In this document: in pieces, positions 41,860-50,258 of the stretch
How the letters are laid out: the number at the start of each line of letters is the position of its first letter
Numbering within the stretch: position 1 is the first letter of the stretch
NCBI RefSeq assembly: GCF_001476895.1
Contig: NZ_LDTB01000008.1
Span: forward strand, 118,486 to 182,485
Direction of reading: 5' to 3'
Source: Sphingomonas endophytica
Lineage (GTDB): Bacteria; Pseudomonadota; Alphaproteobacteria; Sphingomonadales; Sphingomonadaceae
Length of the DNA: 64,000 nucleotides
Position numbers and translations under genes: made by a program
Notes under the pieces: generated by a model
What the model saw: only the letters and a program-made list of their open reading frames with translations
Told to the model about the DNA's origin: nothing
The model's database searches: none

Positions 41860-43086
41860 CTATCCTCGCAGTCGCCGCTCCTCCTCGACCATATAGTCGC
41901 GGGTTAGCGGCAGGGTCAGGCGATCGCGGCTGAACTGGATCTGGTAATTGACCAGCGGACCGTTGGTGAACGACACGATCGCGCCGGCCAGATAATAGGT
42001 CCACATCCGGAAGAATCGCTCGTCATAGAGCGCGACGATCTCGTCATGCGCCGCCACGGTGCGATCGTACCAGTCGCGCAGCGTCATCGCATAGTGCATC
42101 CGCAGCACCTCGATGTCGGTGACGAACCAGCGGATGAACTCGTTGGCGGCCAGGATCTCCGACAGCGCGGGGATATAGCCGCCGGGAAAGATATACTTGT
42201 CGGTGAACTTGTCGGTGAAGTTCGGCCCGTCGCCGCGTCCGATCGTGTGCAGCAGCATCACGCCCTCAGGCGTCAGGAGGTCGCGGCACTTGTTCAGATA
42301 GGTGCGGAAGTTGCGCACGCCGACATGTTCGAACATGCCGACCGACACGATCCGGTCGAACGGCCCTTCCAGCGCGCGATAGTCGATCAGCTCGAACCGC
42401 ACCTTGTCGGCGACCCCGGCCTCCTGCGCGCGGCGGCGCGCGACCTTCAACTGTTCCTCGGACAGGGTGATGCCCAGCACCTCGGCGCCGGTCTTCGCAT
42501 GGATATACAGCGCCATCCCGCCCCAGCCGCAGCCGATGTCCAGCACGCGCATCCCCGGCTGGATCGCCAGCTTGGCGACGATATGCGCCTTCTTGTCGGC
42601 CTGCGCCTGTTCCAGCGGGTTCGCGGGATCGGTGTAGTAGGCGCAGCTATATTGCTTGTCGGCGTCGAGGAAGAGATCGTACAGCCGGTCCGACAGATCA
42701 TAATGGTGCGCGACGTTCCGCTTAGATTGCAGCGCCTTGTTCGCGGTCAGGAAGCGGTGGCGGATCTGCCCGCCCAGCCGCCGGAGCGGGCTGGCGGCCA
42801 GCTTGTTGCTGCCGTTTTCCCAGCGGCTGTTGCTGGTCGCCAGCATCAGCAGGTCGAGGATGTCGCCCTCCTCGAGGATCAGCCGGCCGTCCATGAACGC
42901 CTCGGCCACGCCCAGCGCCGGGTCGGCGGCGATCTCGCGATAGACCTTGGTATCGGTGATGCGGAACGACACCGGTTTCAGCGCCGGATCGTGCTGACCG
43001 AAGGTGGCGACCGATCCATCCGGCTTGGTGAGGGTCAGGCGTCCGCGCTGGACCGCCCGGCGGAGGAAAACATCGATCAATGCCAT
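41860..43086 (-). CDS. cfa: Cyclopropane-fatty-acyl-phospholipid synthase family methyltransferase
   Basis: 408 residues from ATG 43086. It uses SAM to methylate the double bond of membrane phospholipid acyl chains. Family landmarks are NVAHHYDLSDRLYDLFLD, YSCAYYTDPANPLEQAQ, the SAM-binding VLDIGCGWGGMAL and FDRIVSVGMFEHVG. The N-terminal domain (about 1-100) binds lipid. The upstream in-frame sequence runs through the thrC promoter region and is not coding. Divergent from thrC, 85 bp between starts. Confidence 0.9.
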   Translation of the reverse strand: MALIDVFLRRAVQRGRLTLTKPDGSVATFGQHDPALKPVSFRITDTKVYREIAADPALGVAEAFMDGRLILEEGDILDLLMLATSNSRWENGSNKLAASPLRRLGGQIRHRFLTANKALQSKRNVAHHYDLSDRLYDLFLDADKQYSCAYYTDPANPLEQAQADKKAHIVAKLAIQPGMRVLDIGCGWGGMALYIHAKTGAEVLGITLSEEQLKVARRRAQEAGVADKVRFELIDYRALEGPFDRIVSVGMFEHVGVRNFRTYLNKCRDLLTPEGVMLLHTIGRGDGPNFTDKFTDKYIFPGGYIPALSEILAANEFIRWFVTDIEVLRMHYAMTLRDWYDRTVAAHDEIVALYDERFFRMWTYYLAGAIVSFTNGPLVNYQIQFSRDRLTLPLTRDYMVEEERRLRG

Positions 43087-43171
43087 GCCGCACCTGCTAA
43101 ACCCTGTCTTGGGTGATGTGCAACCGTGCGGGCATTGCGCTGCGTTGGGAGCGCGCCTAGTCAGCGAGCCC

Positions 43172-44569
43172 ATGCGATATGTCAGTACCCGCGGGAACGC
43201 GCCCGCGCTCGACTTCGCGGGCGTCACGCTCGCCGGCCTCGCCTCGGACGGCGGGCTGTACGTGCCCGAGCTCTGGCCGACGCTGTCGCCGGACGAGATC
43301 GGTGCGCTGCGCGGGTTGTCGTACGTCGACACCGCGGTGGCGGTGATGGCGCCGTTCGTCGAGGGGACGCTGACACGCGAGGAACTGCGCGGGCTGTGCG
43401 ACGCCGCCTATGGCGCATTCAGCCATGATGCGGTGACGCCGCTGGTGCAGCTCGACCACGACCAATGGCTGCTGGAGCTGTTCCACGGTCCGACGCTGGC
43501 ATTCAAGGACGTCGCACTGCAATTGCTGGGGCAGTTGTTCGAGCGGTTCCTGAAGGGATCGGACCAGCATCTGACGATCGTCGGCGCGACCAGCGGCGAC
43601 ACCGGATCGGCGGCGATCGACGCGGTGGCAGGTCGCGAGGGCGTCGATATCTTCATGCTTCACCCCGAAGGTCGGGTGAGCGACGTCCAGCGCCGCCAGA
43701 TGACCACGGTCGGTGCGCCGAACGTCCATAACATCGCGATCCGTGGCGATTTCGATACCGCGCAGGCGCTGGTGAAGGCGATGTTCAACGACGCCTCCTT
43801 TGCCGGACGCTTCCGGCTGTCGGCGGTCAATTCGATCAACTGGGCGCGTCTGATGGCGCAGGTCGTCTATTACTTCTACGCTGCGGTCCGGCTGGGCGCG
43901 CCCGCGAAACCGGTGGCGTTCAGCGTGCCGACCGGCAATTTCGGCGATGTCTTCGCGGGTTATGTCGCGGCAAAGATGGGGCTGCCGGTCGCGAAGCTGG
44001 TGGTGGCGACCAACGTCAACGACATCCTGGCGCGCGCGCTGGCGAACGGCGACTATTCCAGCCGCGCGGTGGTGCCGACGCCGACGCCATCGATGGACAT
44101 CCAGGTATCGAGCAATTTCGAGCGGTTGATGTTCGATCTCGGCGGGCGTGACGGCGCGGCGCTGGCCGGGCAGATGCGCAGCTTCGAGGATGCGCGCGCG
44201 ATCCGGCTGACCAATGCGCAGACGCAAGGAGCGGCCGGACTGTTCGTCGGTGAGCGCGTCGACACCGACGAGATGGCGCTGGCGATGCGCCACGCGCATG
44301 AGCGCAGCGGGCAGGTCATCGACCCGCATACCGCGATCGCACTCGCTGCCGCACATCGCCATGCCGAGGAAGGCGTGCCGATGGTGACGCTGGCGACCGC
44401 GCACCCGGCGAAGTTCGGCGACGCGGTGGAGCGCGCGACCGGCGTCCGCCCGTCCTTGCCCCCGCGCGTCGGCGACCTGTTCGACCGCGAGGAACGCTTC
44501 GTCACGCTCGACGCCACCTATGAGGCGGTGAGCGATTACGTGGCGCAACATGCGGTGCCGCGCGGCTGA
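43172..44569 (+). CDS. thrC: Threonine synthase
   Basis: 465 residues. This PLP enzyme converts O-phosphohomoserine to threonine. MRYVSTRGNAPALDFAGVTL is the normal start of the long bacterial type, and the PLP lysine is in GPTLAFKDVALQLLGQLF. The phosphate-binding loop is ATSGDTGSAAIDA, with QRRQMTTVGAPNVHNIAIRG and FSVPTGNFGDVFAGYVA following. The ATG at 43172 is chosen; the upstream open frame is antisense to cfa. The RlmI-like methyltransferase starts 1 bp after its stop. Confidence 0.96.
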   Translation: MRYVSTRGNAPALDFAGVTLAGLASDGGLYVPELWPTLSPDEIGALRGLSYVDTAVAVMAPFVEGTLTREELRGLCDAAYGAFSHDAVTPLVQLDHDQWLLELFHGPTLAFKDVALQLLGQLFERFLKGSDQHLTIVGATSGDTGSAAIDAVAGREGVDIFMLHPEGRVSDVQRRQMTTVGAPNVHNIAIRGDFDTAQALVKAMFNDASFAGRFRLSAVNSINWARLMAQVVYYFYAAVRLGAPAKPVAFSVPTGNFGDVFAGYVAAKMGLPVAKLVVATNVNDILARALANGDYSSRAVVPTPTPSMDIQVSSNFERLMFDLGGRDGAALAGQMRSFEDARAIRLTNAQTQGAAGLFVGERVDTDEMALAMRHAHERSGQVIDPHTAIALAAAHRHAEEGVPMVTLATAHPAKFGDAVERATGVRPSLPPRVGDLFDREERFVTLDATYEAVSDYVAQHAVPRG

Positions 44570-44570
44570 C

Positions 44571-45461
44571 ATGCAGCTGTCGACGCTGATCGGGGAGCCG
44601 TGGGCGGATTACGGGCTGGTCGATTCGGGCCACGGCCGCAAGCTCGAACGTTATGGCCGCTTCCGCTTCATCCGCCCCGAACCGCAGGCGCTTTGGGCCC
44701 CCGCCAAGCCCGACTGGCGCGCGCAGGGCGAGTTCGTCCCCGGCAGCGACGAGGATGGCGGCGGGCAGTGGAAGTTCGCCGAGCCGGTCCCGCGCGACGG
44801 CTGGCCGCTGGCGTGGAGTGAGGGCGAAGCGCGAGTGAAGTTCACCGCGCAGACGACGCCGTTCCGCCACCTCGGCTTCTTCCCCGACATGGCGCCGGTG
44901 TGGTCGTGGATGCGCGGGCGGCTGGCGGGCTGCGCGCAACCGGAATGCCTGAACCTGTTCGGCTATACCGGGGTCGGCACGCTGGCGTTGTCGGCGATCG
45001 GCGCGAAGATGGTGCACGTCGACGCGTCGAAGAAGTCGGTCGAGGCGGCGCGCGGTAATGCGGCGCTGTCGGGTCTGAGCGATGCGCCGGTGCGCTGGAT
45101 GATCGACGACGCGGCGAAGTTCGTCGCGCGCGAGGTGCGGCGTGGGCGGCGCTATGACGGCATCCTGCTGGACCCGCCCAAATACGGGCGTGGCCCGGAT
45201 GGCGAGGTGTGGCGGCTGGAGGAGCATCTCCCCGCGCTAATCGCGGACTGCCGGCGGTTGCTGGATGCCGAATCACGTTACCTGTTCCTGACCGTCTATG
45301 CGGTGCGGATGTCGGCGCTCGCGATCGGCGAGATGCTGCGACAGGTGTTCGCGGATCTGCCGGGGACGGTCGAAGCAGGGGAGCTGGCGGTGCGCGAGGA
45401 AGCGCGCGGACTGGCGCTGCCGACCGCGATCTGGGCGCGCTGGTCGCGCTGGTCGCGCTAG
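44571..45461 (+). CDS. Class I SAM-dependent methyltransferase, RlmI/PF10672-like
   Basis: 296 residues. SAM-binding motif I region CLNLFGYTGVGTLALSAIGAKM is followed by VDASKKSVEAARGNAALSGL and motif IV LLDPPKYGRGPDGEVW. The DPPK motif and overall length point to the RlmI/YccW branch of rRNA (cytosine-C5) methyltransferases, without the N-terminal PUA domain. The actual RNA site is unknown. ATG 44571 is 1 bp after the thrC stop, so the genes are coupled. Confidence 0.83.
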   Translation: MQLSTLIGEPWADYGLVDSGHGRKLERYGRFRFIRPEPQALWAPAKPDWRAQGEFVPGSDEDGGGQWKFAEPVPRDGWPLAWSEGEARVKFTAQTTPFRHLGFFPDMAPVWSWMRGRLAGCAQPECLNLFGYTGVGTLALSAIGAKMVHVDASKKSVEAARGNAALSGLSDAPVRWMIDDAAKFVAREVRRGRRYDGILLDPPKYGRGPDGEVWRLEEHLPALIADCRRLLDAESRYLFLTVYAVRMSALAIGEMLRQVFADLPGTVEAGELAVREEARGLALPTAIWARWSRWSR

Positions 45462-45462
45462 G

Positions 45463-45733
45463 TTTCACGCGGAGGCGCGGAGGAAGAAGGTGGGTCTTCC
45501 AGTCTGCCGTCGTCCGCTTGCGGCATCTGGATGACCTGCCGTCAACCGACGAACCCTCGTCATTGCGAGCGTAGCGAAGCAATCCAGGGCGTCCTGGTCC
45601 GGCGCTGGATTGCTTCGCTACGCTCGCAATGACGGACTGCGACACGCGCCAGACAGAGCGACGCAACCTCCCACGCGACGCCGCGATCGGAAGATACTCT
45701 CTTCTTCTCCGCGTCTCCGCACCTCCGCGTGAA
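45463..45733. repeat. Outer inverted repeat enclosing a REPIN
   Basis: TTTCACGCGGAGGCGCGGAG begins the left arm at 45463 (to 45489). Its counterpart at 45701-45733 reads CTTCTTCTCC...ACCTCCGCGTGAA. The right arm carries an extra 8-9 bp. This palindromic pair surrounds the 77-bp doublet at 45558-45634. The rest of the 274-bp gap contains no gene that I can see. Confidence 0.7.
45558..45634. repeat. 77-bp REPIN-like doublet, CGTCATTGCGAGC class
   Basis: CGTCATTGCGAGCGTAGCGA is mirrored by CTACGCTCGCAATGACG. The loop GGGCGTCCTGGTCCGGCGC is conserved with the copies at 16800 (same orientation) and 49104 (opposite orientation). Confidence 0.9.
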
Positions 45734-45735
45734 CC

Positions 45736-46371
45736 CTATTCCGCCCCTACCCGGATCGCCGCCCCGGCGATGATCGGCGCGCCGACCACCAGCACCAGGC
45801 TGACCGCCGCCAGCAGCTTCAACCCGCTCGCCCCACCCTCGATCGCCCCCGCGCCGAAGATCAGCAGCGGCACGGCGAGCGGCAGCATCACGAGTCCGGC
45901 GACCGCGCCCGCCCCGCGGAGCCCTGCGACCAGCGCCCCCGTAGCCACCGCCAGCGCGGCAAGGCCGGGCGTGCCGAGCAGCAACCCGACCTCGACCATC
46001 AGCAACCGCTGCGCCGACAGGTCGAGCAGCCCCGCCGCGACCACCGCCGCCACCATCAGCGGCGGTGCAAACGCGCACCAATGCGCGGCGATCTTCACCG
46101 CTGCGACCATGGCGGGCGAGATGCCGCGCACGGCGAGTTGGTCGAGTACCCCGGTGGCCATGTCGGGCTGCACCAGCCGCTCGACCGGGAGCAGCGCCGC
46201 GAGCAGGGCGGCGGCCCAGATCACCCCGCCGCCGACGCGCGCCAGCAACGTCGCGTCCGGCCCGATCGCGAATGGGAACAGCACCGCCACCAGCAGGAAA
46301 AACGCCACGACCAACGTCGCACCGCCGCCCGCGTAACCACGCCGCACATCGCGCCAGAACAACACGATCAT
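45736..46371 (-). CDS. ccmB: Heme exporter protein CcmB
   Basis: 211 residues, six hydrophobic segments. It is the membrane subunit of the CcmAB ABC unit of cytochrome c maturation system I, which drives release of holo-CcmE. The PF03379 start FWRDVRRGYAGGGATLVV and middle HWCAFAPPLMVAAVVAAGLL are recognisable. It overlaps ccmA by 4 bp. ccmC, ccmD and ccmE do not follow, so the rest of the system is elsewhere. Confidence 0.9.
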   Translation of the reverse strand: MIVLFWRDVRRGYAGGGATLVVAFFLLVAVLFPFAIGPDATLLARVGGGVIWAAALLAALLPVERLVQPDMATGVLDQLAVRGISPAMVAAVKIAAHWCAFAPPLMVAAVVAAGLLDLSAQRLLMVEVGLLLGTPGLAALAVATGALVAGLRGAGAVAGLVMLPLAVPLLIFGAGAIEGGASGLKLLAAVSLVLVVGAPIIAGAAIRVGAE

Positions 46372-46946
46372 AGCGACACCACCGCGGCATCCGGCACCGC
46401 CAGCTGCTGATGCGTGGTCACTACCACCCCGCCGCCGCCGCCGCGATGCCCCTCGATCAATCCCTCCAGCCGCGCGACCGAGGAGGCATCCAAACCGCTG
46501 GCGGGTTCGTCGAGCAGCCACAGCCCCGCCCCGCTCGCCACCACTCGCGCCAGCGCGGCACGGCGGCGCTGCCCGGTCGACAGCAGGCGCACCGGCACGT
46601 CGCCGAGGTCATCGAGGTCGACCGCCGCCAGTGCCGCCGACACCCGCACGTCCGCGTACGCACGGCCATCGAGCGCCGCCCAGAAGCGCAGGGCCTCGCC
46701 CAGCCGCCGCTCGCCATCCAGCGCCGCCGCCTCGCCCAGCCACGCAACCGTACCGTCGCGTGTCACCGCGCCGGCAAAGGGCGGCAGCAGCCCCGCCAGC
46801 ACGCGCAACAGGCTCGACTTGCCCGCACCGTTCGGTCCCGTGACCAGCAGCGCACCCCCGCGCGGAACGTCGAGATCGAGGTGCTCGACCAGCACGCGCC
46901 CGCCGCGCGCGATGGTCAGCCCCCGCGCGGTCAGGACGCTGCTCAA
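46368..46946 (-). CDS. ccmA: Heme ABC exporter ATP-binding protein CcmA
   Basis: 192 residues, a compact ABC ATPase. Walker A is TGPNGAGKSSLLR (37-44 core), the signature is LLSTGQRRRAALARV (degenerate LSxGQ, as usual in CcmA) and Walker B is LWLLDEP. Energises release of holo-CcmE. Coupled by 4-bp overlaps to ccmB downstream and to the zincin gene upstream. Confidence 0.92.
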   Translation of the reverse strand: MSSVLTARGLTIARGGRVLVEHLDLDVPRGGALLVTGPNGAGKSSLLRVLAGLLPPFAGAVTRDGTVAWLGEAAALDGERRLGEALRFWAALDGRAYADVRVSAALAAVDLDDLGDVPVRLLSTGQRRRAALARVVASGAGLWLLDEPASGLDASSVARLEGLIEGHRGGGGGVVVTTHQQLAVPDAAVVSL

Positions 46947-47365
46947 TCCGCCACCGCGTCTTCCAGCGCCTGCATGTCGTCGTCGGACAGGCCGAAATGG
47001 TGTCCGATCTCATGCACCGTGACATGCGCGACCAGATCGTCGAGCCGCACGCCGGTCTCGCACCATTCCGCCAGGATCGCCTGCCGGTACAAATGGATGC
47101 GGTCGGGCATCGCACCGCTGTCGAAGGCGCTTTTCTCACCGACCGGGCGGCCATGATAGAGGCCGGTCAGGTCCAGCGGATGGTCCAGCCCGACCGCCGC
47201 CAGCGTCTCCGCATCCGCCTCTTCCTCGACCAGCAGTATGACGTCGCCCAGATGCGCGCGGAACGCCGCCGGCAATCGCGCGATCACGCCGCGCGCATGC
47301 GCCTCGATCGCCACCGCGGAAGGTGCTTCGCCCATTGGCTCTTGCCGGTCCATGCCGTCCGCCAT
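46943..47365 (-). CDS. Zincin-like metallopeptidase family protein (PF06262)
   Basis: 140 residues from ATG 47365; an ATG four codons later is possible. A minimal zincin fold with the HExxH site [12 protein letters not shown] (His118, Glu119, His122) and an acidic third ligand. No signal peptide, so it is cytoplasmic. Natural substrates are not established. It is the first gene of a unit with ccmA and ccmB; a 4-bp overlap couples it to ccmA. Confidence 0.85.
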   Translation of the reverse strand: MADGMDRQEPMGEAPSAVAIEAHARGVIARLPAAFRAHLGDVILLVEEEADAETLAAVGLDHPLDLTGLYHGRPVGEKSAFDSGAMPDRIHLYRQAILAEWCETGVRLDDLVAHVTVHEIGHHFGLSDDDMQALEDAVAD

Positions 47366-47400
47366 ACCCGTGCGCGGACCGCAGCGGAAGGGACAGGGAC

Positions 47401-47703
47401 ATGACGCAGACGATCGAACCGCTGAGCGAGGCCGAACGCGCCGACGCGCTCGATGCGCTGCCCGACTGGGATTATGACGAGGGGCGCGATGCGATCACGC
47501 GGTCGATCGTGTTCACCGATTTCGCCGAGGCGTTCGGGTTCATGACGCAGGTCGCGTTGCTGGCCGAGCGCGCCGATCATCATCCGGAGTGGAGCAACGT
47601 CTGGAACCGCGTCGAAATCCTGCTGACCACGCACGACGCCGGCGGACTGTCCGGGCGCGACATCGAACTGGCGACCGCGATCGACGCGATTCTGGGCGGG
47701 TGA
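47401..47703 (+). CDS. 4a-hydroxytetrahydrobiopterin dehydratase (PCD/DCoH)
   Basis: 100 residues, the usual PCD length. The active-site histidines are in [18 protein letters not shown] (His60, His61) and [18 protein letters not shown]. It regenerates pterin cofactor after aromatic amino acid hydroxylation. No phenylalanine hydroxylase gene lies nearby; many bacteria keep PCD alone, where it may act in molybdopterin or other pterin recycling. It is divergent from the zincin gene, with 35 bp between them. Confidence 0.93.
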   Translation: MTQTIEPLSEAERADALDALPDWDYDEGRDAITRSIVFTDFAEAFGFMTQVALLAERADHHPEWSNVWNRVEILLTTHDAGGLSGRDIELATAIDAILGG

Positions 47704-47766
47704 GCGACACCGGCCGTTGATCGGCATCAACATGATTTGTCGGAACATGTCGACTGAGTCGCCCGT

Positions 47767-48501
47767 ATGCGATCACCTATGCCGGCACCCGACACACCAA
47801 TGTTCCGCTGGACGCATCATGCGCAGGCGGAACTGGAATCCCTCCTCCATGCGCATATCGCCGACCGCGCCTTTCCGTGCGTCGGCGCGAAGGCGGCGCT
47901 GGCGCGCGGCACGATGAACGTCCTGGCGTGCACGTCGATCGACAGCGCGTGGGACGATCTGCGCATCCATGACGGACTGGTGCGCTTCGCGGAGGCGTAT
48001 CGCGCCGACCCTGCGCTGTTCCGCAGCTTCGCGGTGGTGTTCGACGGGCCGGACGATCTCGACGAACCCGCGTTCGAAGCTGCATTGTGGCAGCGGATCC
48101 AGTCGCTGTCCGACAAGGATGTCTGGCGGGGCCAATCCTATGACACGCGCGTCAGCCACGATCCGGCCGATTCGCATTTCTCGCTGAGCTTCGGAGGCGA
48201 GGCGTTCTTCGTCGTCGGGCTACACCCCTACGCCTCGCGTCCCGCACGCCGTTTTGCGCGCCCGACGATGGTGTTCAACCTGCACGACCAGTTCGAGACG
48301 TTGCGCGCCGACGGCCGGTACGAAACGATGCGCGAAGCGATCATGGTGCGCGACGAGGCGATCGCGGGATCGCGCAATCCGATGCTGGCGCGCCATGGCG
48401 AGGCCAGTGAGGCGCGGCAATATAGCGGGCGCGTGGTGGATGAGGCGTGGCGCTGCCCGTTCCACTATGCCGGCAAGACCGAGGGCGACCAGCACGCATG
48501 A
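47767..48501 (+). CDS. YqcI/YcgG (GntA/DcsA-like) heme-dependent N-hydroxylase family protein
   Basis: 244 residues, the full PF08892 family. The best landmark is VVGLHPYASRPARRFARPTMVFNLHDQFE, which contains the conserved HPxxSRxxRRF and FNxHxxFE motifs; histidines here are heme-ligand candidates. FPCVGAKAAL and CPFHYAGKTEGD also fit. Studied members (DcsA in D-cycloserine and GntA in guanitoxin synthesis) hydroxylate a guanidino nitrogen of arginine or a related compound. Its stop overlaps the DUF1989 gene start (ATGA). Confidence 0.88.
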   Translation: MRSPMPAPDTPMFRWTHHAQAELESLLHAHIADRAFPCVGAKAALARGTMNVLACTSIDSAWDDLRIHDGLVRFAEAYRADPALFRSFAVVFDGPDDLDEPAFEAALWQRIQSLSDKDVWRGQSYDTRVSHDPADSHFSLSFGGEAFFVVGLHPYASRPARRFARPTMVFNLHDQFETLRADGRYETMREAIMVRDEAIAGSRNPMLARHGEASEARQYSGRVVDEAWRCPFHYAGKTEGDQHA

Positions 48502-49091
48502 CCGGCACGACGCACGAAATCGCCCCGCGCAGCGGCGCGGGGTTCACGCTGAACGCCGGACAGACGCTGACCGTCATCGATCCCAAGGGCGTGCAGGTCG
48601 CGGACCTGCTCGCCTACAATGCCGCCGACGTGGGCGAGGTGCTGTCCTCGGGGCGGACGCTGGATTATGCGGAGACGATCCGCCTGACGACCGGGCACAA
48701 ACTCTATTCCAACCGTTCCAACGTGATGCTGGAGATCGTCGAGGACACGGTCGGGCGGCACGACTTCCTGCTGACGCCGTGTTCCTATGCGACCTTCGAC
48801 CATTTCTATCCCGATCTGCCACGGCATCGCGGCTGTTTCGGCAATCTGGCCGAGGCGCTGGCGCCGTGGGGCGTGACGGAGGACATGATCCCGGTCGCGT
48901 TCAATTGCTTCATGAACGTGCCGGTCGATGGCGCGACGGGGCGGCTGGAGGTATTGCCGCCGGTCAGCCGGGCGGGCGACCGGATCGTGCTGCGCGCGGC
49001 GATGGATCTGGTGATCGGGCTGACGGCGTGTTCGGCCCCCGCGTCGAACGGCGGGAGTTTCAAGCCGATCCATTACCGCGTCGAGGGGTGA
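48498..49091 (+). CDS. DUF1989 (urea carboxylase-associated) family protein
   Basis: 197 residues, the PF09347 fold. It includes FTLNAGQTLTVIDPKGVQVADLLAY, SSGRTLDYAETIRLTTGHKLYSNRSN and LTPCSYATFDHFY, all conserved in the family. Paralogues form the carboxyguanidine deiminase (CgdA/CgdB) of guanidine degradation. Here a single copy is coupled to a guanidino N-hydroxylase-like gene, so it probably acts on a guanidino- or N-hydroxy-derivative. That role is inferred from context. Confidence 0.88.
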   Translation: MTGTTHEIAPRSGAGFTLNAGQTLTVIDPKGVQVADLLAYNAADVGEVLSSGRTLDYAETIRLTTGHKLYSNRSNVMLEIVEDTVGRHDFLLTPCSYATFDHFYPDLPRHRGCFGNLAEALAPWGVTEDMIPVAFNCFMNVPVDGATGRLEVLPPVSRAGDRIVLRAAMDLVIGLTACSAPASNGGSFKPIHYRVEG

Positions 49092-49103
49092 TCCGCCCCC
49101 TTC

Positions 49104-49180
49104 CGTCATTGCGGGCTTTGCGAAGCAATCCGGTGCCGGACCAGAACGCCCTGGATTGTTTCGCTACGCTCGCAATGACG
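49104..49180. repeat. 77-bp REPIN-like doublet, reverse orientation
   Basis: CGTCATTGCGGGCTTTGCGA at the left and TCGCTACGCTCGCAATGACG at the right. The loop CCGGACCAGAACGCCC is the inverse complement of the loop at 45558. Its right arm overlaps the end of the small gene 49164-49346. Confidence 0.88.
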
Positions 49181-49346
49181 GAGCGGTGATATCCAACCGC
49201 CGCTCCGTCTCCGCCACGCGGCGCTCGTAGCGCTCGGCGAAGTCGAGATGCAGGCGCCGGATCGCGCCGTTGGGGGCGACGCGGGCATGTTCCTGCTCCT
49301 GCGCGACGCGGTGGCGGAAATAGTCGGTGTCATTGCCGTAGGCCAT
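49164..49346 (-). CDS. Small charged protein of unknown function
   Basis: 60 residues, highly charged and helical (FRHRVAQEQEHARVAPNGAI, RRLHLDFAERYERRVAETE), without a signal peptide. The ATG at 49346 follows a short run of purines. The last codons and the TAG stop lie inside the REPIN at 49104-49180. It is divergent from fdhD. Codon pattern fits coding, but no family is recognised. Confidence 0.5.
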   Translation of the reverse strand: MAYGNDTDYFRHRVAQEQEHARVAPNGAIRRLHLDFAERYERRVAETERRLDITAPSLRA

Positions 49347-49462
49347 GACCGTTGCTCCTGGTCGGGAGGGATTGCGGTACGCTGCCAACACACGCGAAGG
49401 TGCGCCTTCAGCGGCGGCGAGGCTTTCACCTCGATCAACCGGGCCGCCGAAAAGGACGCGAA

Positions 49463-50251
49463 ATGCGTGACATGGATCAGATGGAGGCAGGCTTTCGCCG
49501 CGTGACGCCCGCTGGCGAGGCCGTTCCGCAATCGCGCGCGGTCGTCGTCGAGGCCCCGGTCGCGGTCGAGGTCAACGGCATCGGCTATGCGGTGATGATG
49601 GCGACCCCGGAGTCGCTGGAGGATTTCGCGACCGGCTTTGCGCTGGCCGAGCGGATCGTCGCCGAGGCGGGCGAGATCGAGGCGCTCGACCTGCACGGGA
49701 CCGACAAGGGCACGATCGTGCGGCTGGCGGTGTCGCCCGAACGCGCGGCGGCAGTGATGGCGCGGGTGCGGCGGCGGACCAGCGACAGTTCGTGCGGGCT
49801 GTGCGGGATGGACAATCTCGACACGGTGCATCGTGCCCTGCCCCCGGTTCCGGCAAGCGACATCGCCCCGCCCGCCATCTTCGCCGCGCTGGCGGCGATG
49901 CGCGATCACCAGCCGCTCAATCGCGCGACCGGCGCGGCGCATGCGGCGATGGTGTGCGATGCGGACGGGCGGGTTCGGCTGGCGCGCGAGGATGTCGGGC
50001 GGCACAACGCCTTCGACAAGTTGATCGGCGCGATGGCACGGCAGGGGCTCGACTGGGATGGCGGATTCGCCTTGCTGTCGTCGCGCTGTTCCTATGAGCT
50101 GGTCGAGAAGGCGGCGCTGGCGGGGTGCCCGATGCTGGTGACGGTATCGGCCGCGACCAGCCTCGCGCTCGAACGGGCGGCATCGGCGGGTTTGACATTG
50201 GTGTCGCTCGCGCGCGACGACGCGGTGCTTTTTTCGCAACCCACGCGTTGA
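49463..50251 (+). CDS. fdhD: Formate dehydrogenase sulfurtransferase FdhD
   Basis: 262 residues from ATG 49463 (ATGs at residues 4 and 7 are possible). It transfers sulfur from IscS to the molybdenum cofactor of formate dehydrogenase-type enzymes. The sulfur-carrying loop is SSCGLCG with Cys111 and Cys114. REDVGRHNAFDKLIGAM and SSRCSYELVEKAALAG are the conserved Moco-binding regions. It ends 7 bp before the molybdoenzyme it most likely serves. Confidence 0.93.
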   Translation: MRDMDQMEAGFRRVTPAGEAVPQSRAVVVEAPVAVEVNGIGYAVMMATPESLEDFATGFALAERIVAEAGEIEALDLHGTDKGTIVRLAVSPERAAAVMARVRRRTSDSSCGLCGMDNLDTVHRALPPVPASDIAPPAIFAALAAMRDHQPLNRATGAAHAAMVCDADGRVRLAREDVGRHNAFDKLIGAMARQGLDWDGGFALLSSRCSYELVEKAALAGCPMLVTVSAATSLALERAASAGLTLVSLARDDAVLFSQPTR

Positions 50252-50258
50252 GGGACGC

